5,044 nt of DNA, taken from Oscillospiraceae bacterium. GTDB lineage: Bacteria > Bacillota > Clostridia > Oscillospirales > Ruminococcaceae. Location: the NCBI GenBank assembly GCA_029098085.1, contig JAQXNQ010000204.1, positions 1 through 5,044 of the forward strand. Reading direction: 5' to 3'. The translations under genes were made by a program, and so were the position numbers. How positions within the stretch are numbered: position 1 is the stretch's first letter; each line of letters starts with the position of its first letter. The notes beneath the pieces were generated by a model. It was not told where the DNA came from, made no database searches, and was given only the letters and a program-made list of their open reading frames with translations. Of the stretch, positions 3,615 through 5,044 are shown one piece after another.

Positions 3615-4802
3615 ATGCGTTTTACCCTGCCCAGAGATCTGTACCATGGAAAGGGTTCCCTGGAGGAACTGAAGAACCTGAAAGGCAAAAAGGCCATCGT
3701 CGTGGTCGGCGGCGGCTCCATGAAGCGCTTTGGCTTTCTCGGTAAGGTCGAGGAATACCTGAAGGAAGCCGGCATGGAGGTTCAGCTGTTCGAGGGTGTT
3801 GAGCCCGATCCCTCCGTGGATACCGTCATGAAGGGCGCCGAGGCCATGCGTCAGTTCCAGCCCGACTGGATCGTTGCCATCGGCGGCGGCTCTCCCATCG
3901 ATGCCGCCAAGGCCATGTGGGCCTTCTATGAGTACCCCGAAACCACCTTCGAGGATCTGATCACCCCCTTCAACTTCCCCACCCTGCGTCAGAAGGCTCA
4001 CTTCTGCGCCATCCCCTCCACCTCCGGCACCGCCACTGAGGTGACCGCCTTCTCGGTCATCACCGACTACAAGAAGGGCATCAAGTACCCCCTGGCCGAC
4101 TTCAACATCACCCCTGACGTGGCCATCGTCGATCCCGCTCTGGCTGAGACCATGCCCAAGAAGCTGACCGCTCACACCGGTATGGACGCCATGACCCATG
4201 CCATCGAGGCTTATGTCTCCACCCTGCACTGCGACTACACCGATCCGCTGGCCCTGCATGCCATCGAGATGATCCACGCCGACCTGAAGAAGTCCTACGA
4301 CGGCGACATGGAAGCCCGCGACCGGATGCACAACGCTCAGTGCCTGGCCGGTATGGCCTTCTCCAACGCCCTGCTGGGCATCGTGCACTCCATGGCCCAC
4401 AAGACCGGCGCCGCCTACACCGGCGGACACATCGTCCACGGCTGCGCCAACGCCATGTACCTGCCCAAGGTCATCAAGTACAACAGCAAGAACCCCGAGG
4501 CTGCTGAGCGCTATGCCCAGATCGCCCGGTTCATCCACCTGAACGGCTCCACCACCGAGGAGCTGGTAGACGCCCTGATCGCCGAGCTGAAGGCCATGAA
4601 CGCCTCTCTGGACATTCCCTCCTGCATCCGCGACTACGAAGGCGGCATCATCGACGAGAAGGAGTTCATGGAGAAGCTGCCCCAGGTGGCCACCCTCGCC
4701 ATCAGCGACGCCTGCACCGGCTCCAATCCCCGTCAGCCCTCTCAGGAGGATATGGAGAAGCTGCTGAAGGCCTGCTACTACGATCTGGAAATCGACTTCT
4801 GA
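3615..4802 (+). CDS. Iron-containing alcohol dehydrogenase, probably butanol/ethanol-forming
   Basis: A 395-residue group III (Fe-dependent) alcohol dehydrogenase, full length for the family, cytosolic. It reduces aldehydes to primary alcohols with NAD(P)H, regenerating oxidised cofactor in fermentation. Nucleotide-binding motifs are VVGGGSMKRFG (30-40) and AIGGGSPIDAAKAM (88-101); PSTSGTATEVT (134-144) follows. Iron ligands by alignment to the family are Asp191 and His195 (GMDAMTHAIEAY), His258 and His275. It strongly resembles the clostridial NADPH-dependent ADH1-type enzymes as I remember them. The Gly-rich run at 32-34, where NAD-specific relatives such as FucO have Asp, hints at NADPH use. 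The loop before His275 (YTGGHIVHG) is about 3 residues longer than in FucO. Start ATG 3615 has GGAGG at 3603-3607, 7-base spacing. Codon use is strongly biased (GGC, GCC, AAG, CTG, ATC), suggesting high expression. It is monocistronic and under a likely Rex operator. Confidence 0.96.
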   Translation: MRFTLPRDLYHGKGSLEELKNLKGKKAIVVVGGGSMKRFGFLGKVEEYLKEAGMEVQLFEGVEPDPSVDTVMKGAEAMRQFQPDWIVAIGGGSPIDAAKAMWAFYEYPETTFEDLITPFNFPTLRQKAHFCAIPSTSGTATEVTAFSVITDYKKGIKYPLADFNITPDVAIVDPALAETMPKKLTAHTGMDAMTHAIEAYVSTLHCDYTDPLALHAIEMIHADLKKSYDGDMEARDRMHNAQCLAGMAFSNALLGIVHSMAHKTGAAYTGGHIVHGCANAMYLPKVIKYNSKNPEAAERYAQIARFIHLNGSTTEELVDALIAELKAMNASLDIPSCIRDYEGGIIDEKEFMEKLPQVATLAISDACTGSNPRQPSQEDMEKLLKACYYDLEIDF

Positions 4803-4819
4803 TAAACCTTCATCCGCTG

Positions 4820-4852
4820 AAAGGCAAAGCTCTCCGGGGCTTTGCCTTTTTT
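4820..4852 (+). terminator. Rho-independent terminator of the alcohol dehydrogenase gene
   Basis: AAAGGCAAAGC (4820-4830) pairs perfectly with GCTTTGCCTTT (4839-4849) around an 8-base loop. Six T run from 4847 to 4852. It lies 17 bases after the stop codon. Confidence 0.92.
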
Positions 4853-4880
4853 GGGAGAAGGCCGGTTTGCCCGTTCTCCC
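4853..4880. other. Second hairpin directly behind the terminator
   Basis: GGGAGAA (4853-4859) pairs with TTCTCCC (4874-4880), with an inner GGC/GCC pairing. The following plus-strand sequence is pyrimidine-rich (CTCCTCTTTCCCCC) but not a true T-tract. It may act as a back-up stop. The region 4881-4990 beyond it shows no gene. Confidence 0.45.
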
Positions 4881-4991
4881 CTCCTCTTTCCCCCGTCGGG
4901 TGAGAATGTCCGGCCGTTTTTCCATGAAAAAATCCCCGGAAAAGGGCGAAAAAAGGGGAGAAACGGCGCCGGGAAGGGAAAAAATCCCTGC

Positions 4992-5024
4992 TTTTCCACT
5001 CTTTCAACAGTATAATTGTGGAAA
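4992..5024 (+). promoter_or_regulatory. Promoter-like segment with flanking TTTCCAC inverted repeat
   Basis: A perfect -10, TATAAT (5011-5016), is enclosed by TTTCCAC (4993-4999) and GTGGAAA (5018-5024). No good -35 is seen; TGCTTT at 4989-4994 (16-bp spacing) is the best. The dyad around the -10 could be an operator. Another TTTCCAC begins at 5035. The gene it serves would start right of the window. Confidence 0.35.
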
Positions 5025-5044
5025 TAATCCGGACTTTCCACCTG

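Noticed and set aside
3594..4925. A 443-residue minus-strand frame opposite the alcohol dehydrogenase
   Set aside because: It is a Gly/Val/His-rich shadow of a strongly codon-biased gene and crosses the terminator and promoter leader; no ribosome site.
5009..5037. A minus-strand promoter using TATACT at 5014-5009
   Set aside because: No acceptable -35 at 16-18 bp, and the terminator at 4820-4852 and the absence of a minus-strand gene give it nothing to transcribe.

Overview
The window looks like a stretch of chromosome from a moderately GC-rich, gut-type member of the Clostridia, most likely Oscillospiraceae or a close relative. This rests on canonical sigma-A promoters, strong AGGAGG-type ribosome sites, hairpin/U-tract terminators, a DUF6323/DUF6179-like gene pair and a clostridial-type iron alcohol dehydrogenase. 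The family placement is inference; nothing fixes genus or species.

Layout. Positions 1-683 carry no convincing gene. They hold two copies, about 400 bp apart, of a structured intergenic repeat. Each copy has two GTAG-plus-hairpin modules on the minus strand (REP-like), a terminator-like hairpin, and a near-consensus minus-strand promoter firing straight into that hairpin. A third structured patch, with three mutually exclusive hairpins, lies between the copies. The right edge of copy 2 supplies the -35 of a plus-strand promoter for two genes of unknown function (735-1199, DUF6323-like; 1284-2219, DUF6179-like). A bidirectional terminator at 2262-2296 separates these from a convergent minus-strand gene for a TIM-barrel sugar isomerase/epimerase (2322-3104), which has its own strong promoter at 3208-3236.

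The divergent intergenic region (3105-3614) is the regulatory centre of the window. It holds the minus promoter for the isomerase and, for the plus-strand iron-dependent alcohol dehydrogenase (3615-4802), an extended -10 promoter. A near-perfect Rex operator overlaps this promoter. A pair of 16-bp direct repeats exactly 21 bp apart lies just upstream, and the transcript begins with a structured leader. The simplest reading is an NADH-responsive fermentative alcohol dehydrogenase with an additional, unidentified activator or repressor. A strong terminator at 4820-4852 ends this unit. The last 190 bp are intergenic and end in a promoter-like, TTTCCAC-rich segment belonging to whatever lies to the right.

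No tRNA, rRNA, CRISPR array or complete insertion sequence was seen. The most unusual material is the duplicated REP-like repeat with its built-in promoter and the two-layer control region of the alcohol dehydrogenase.
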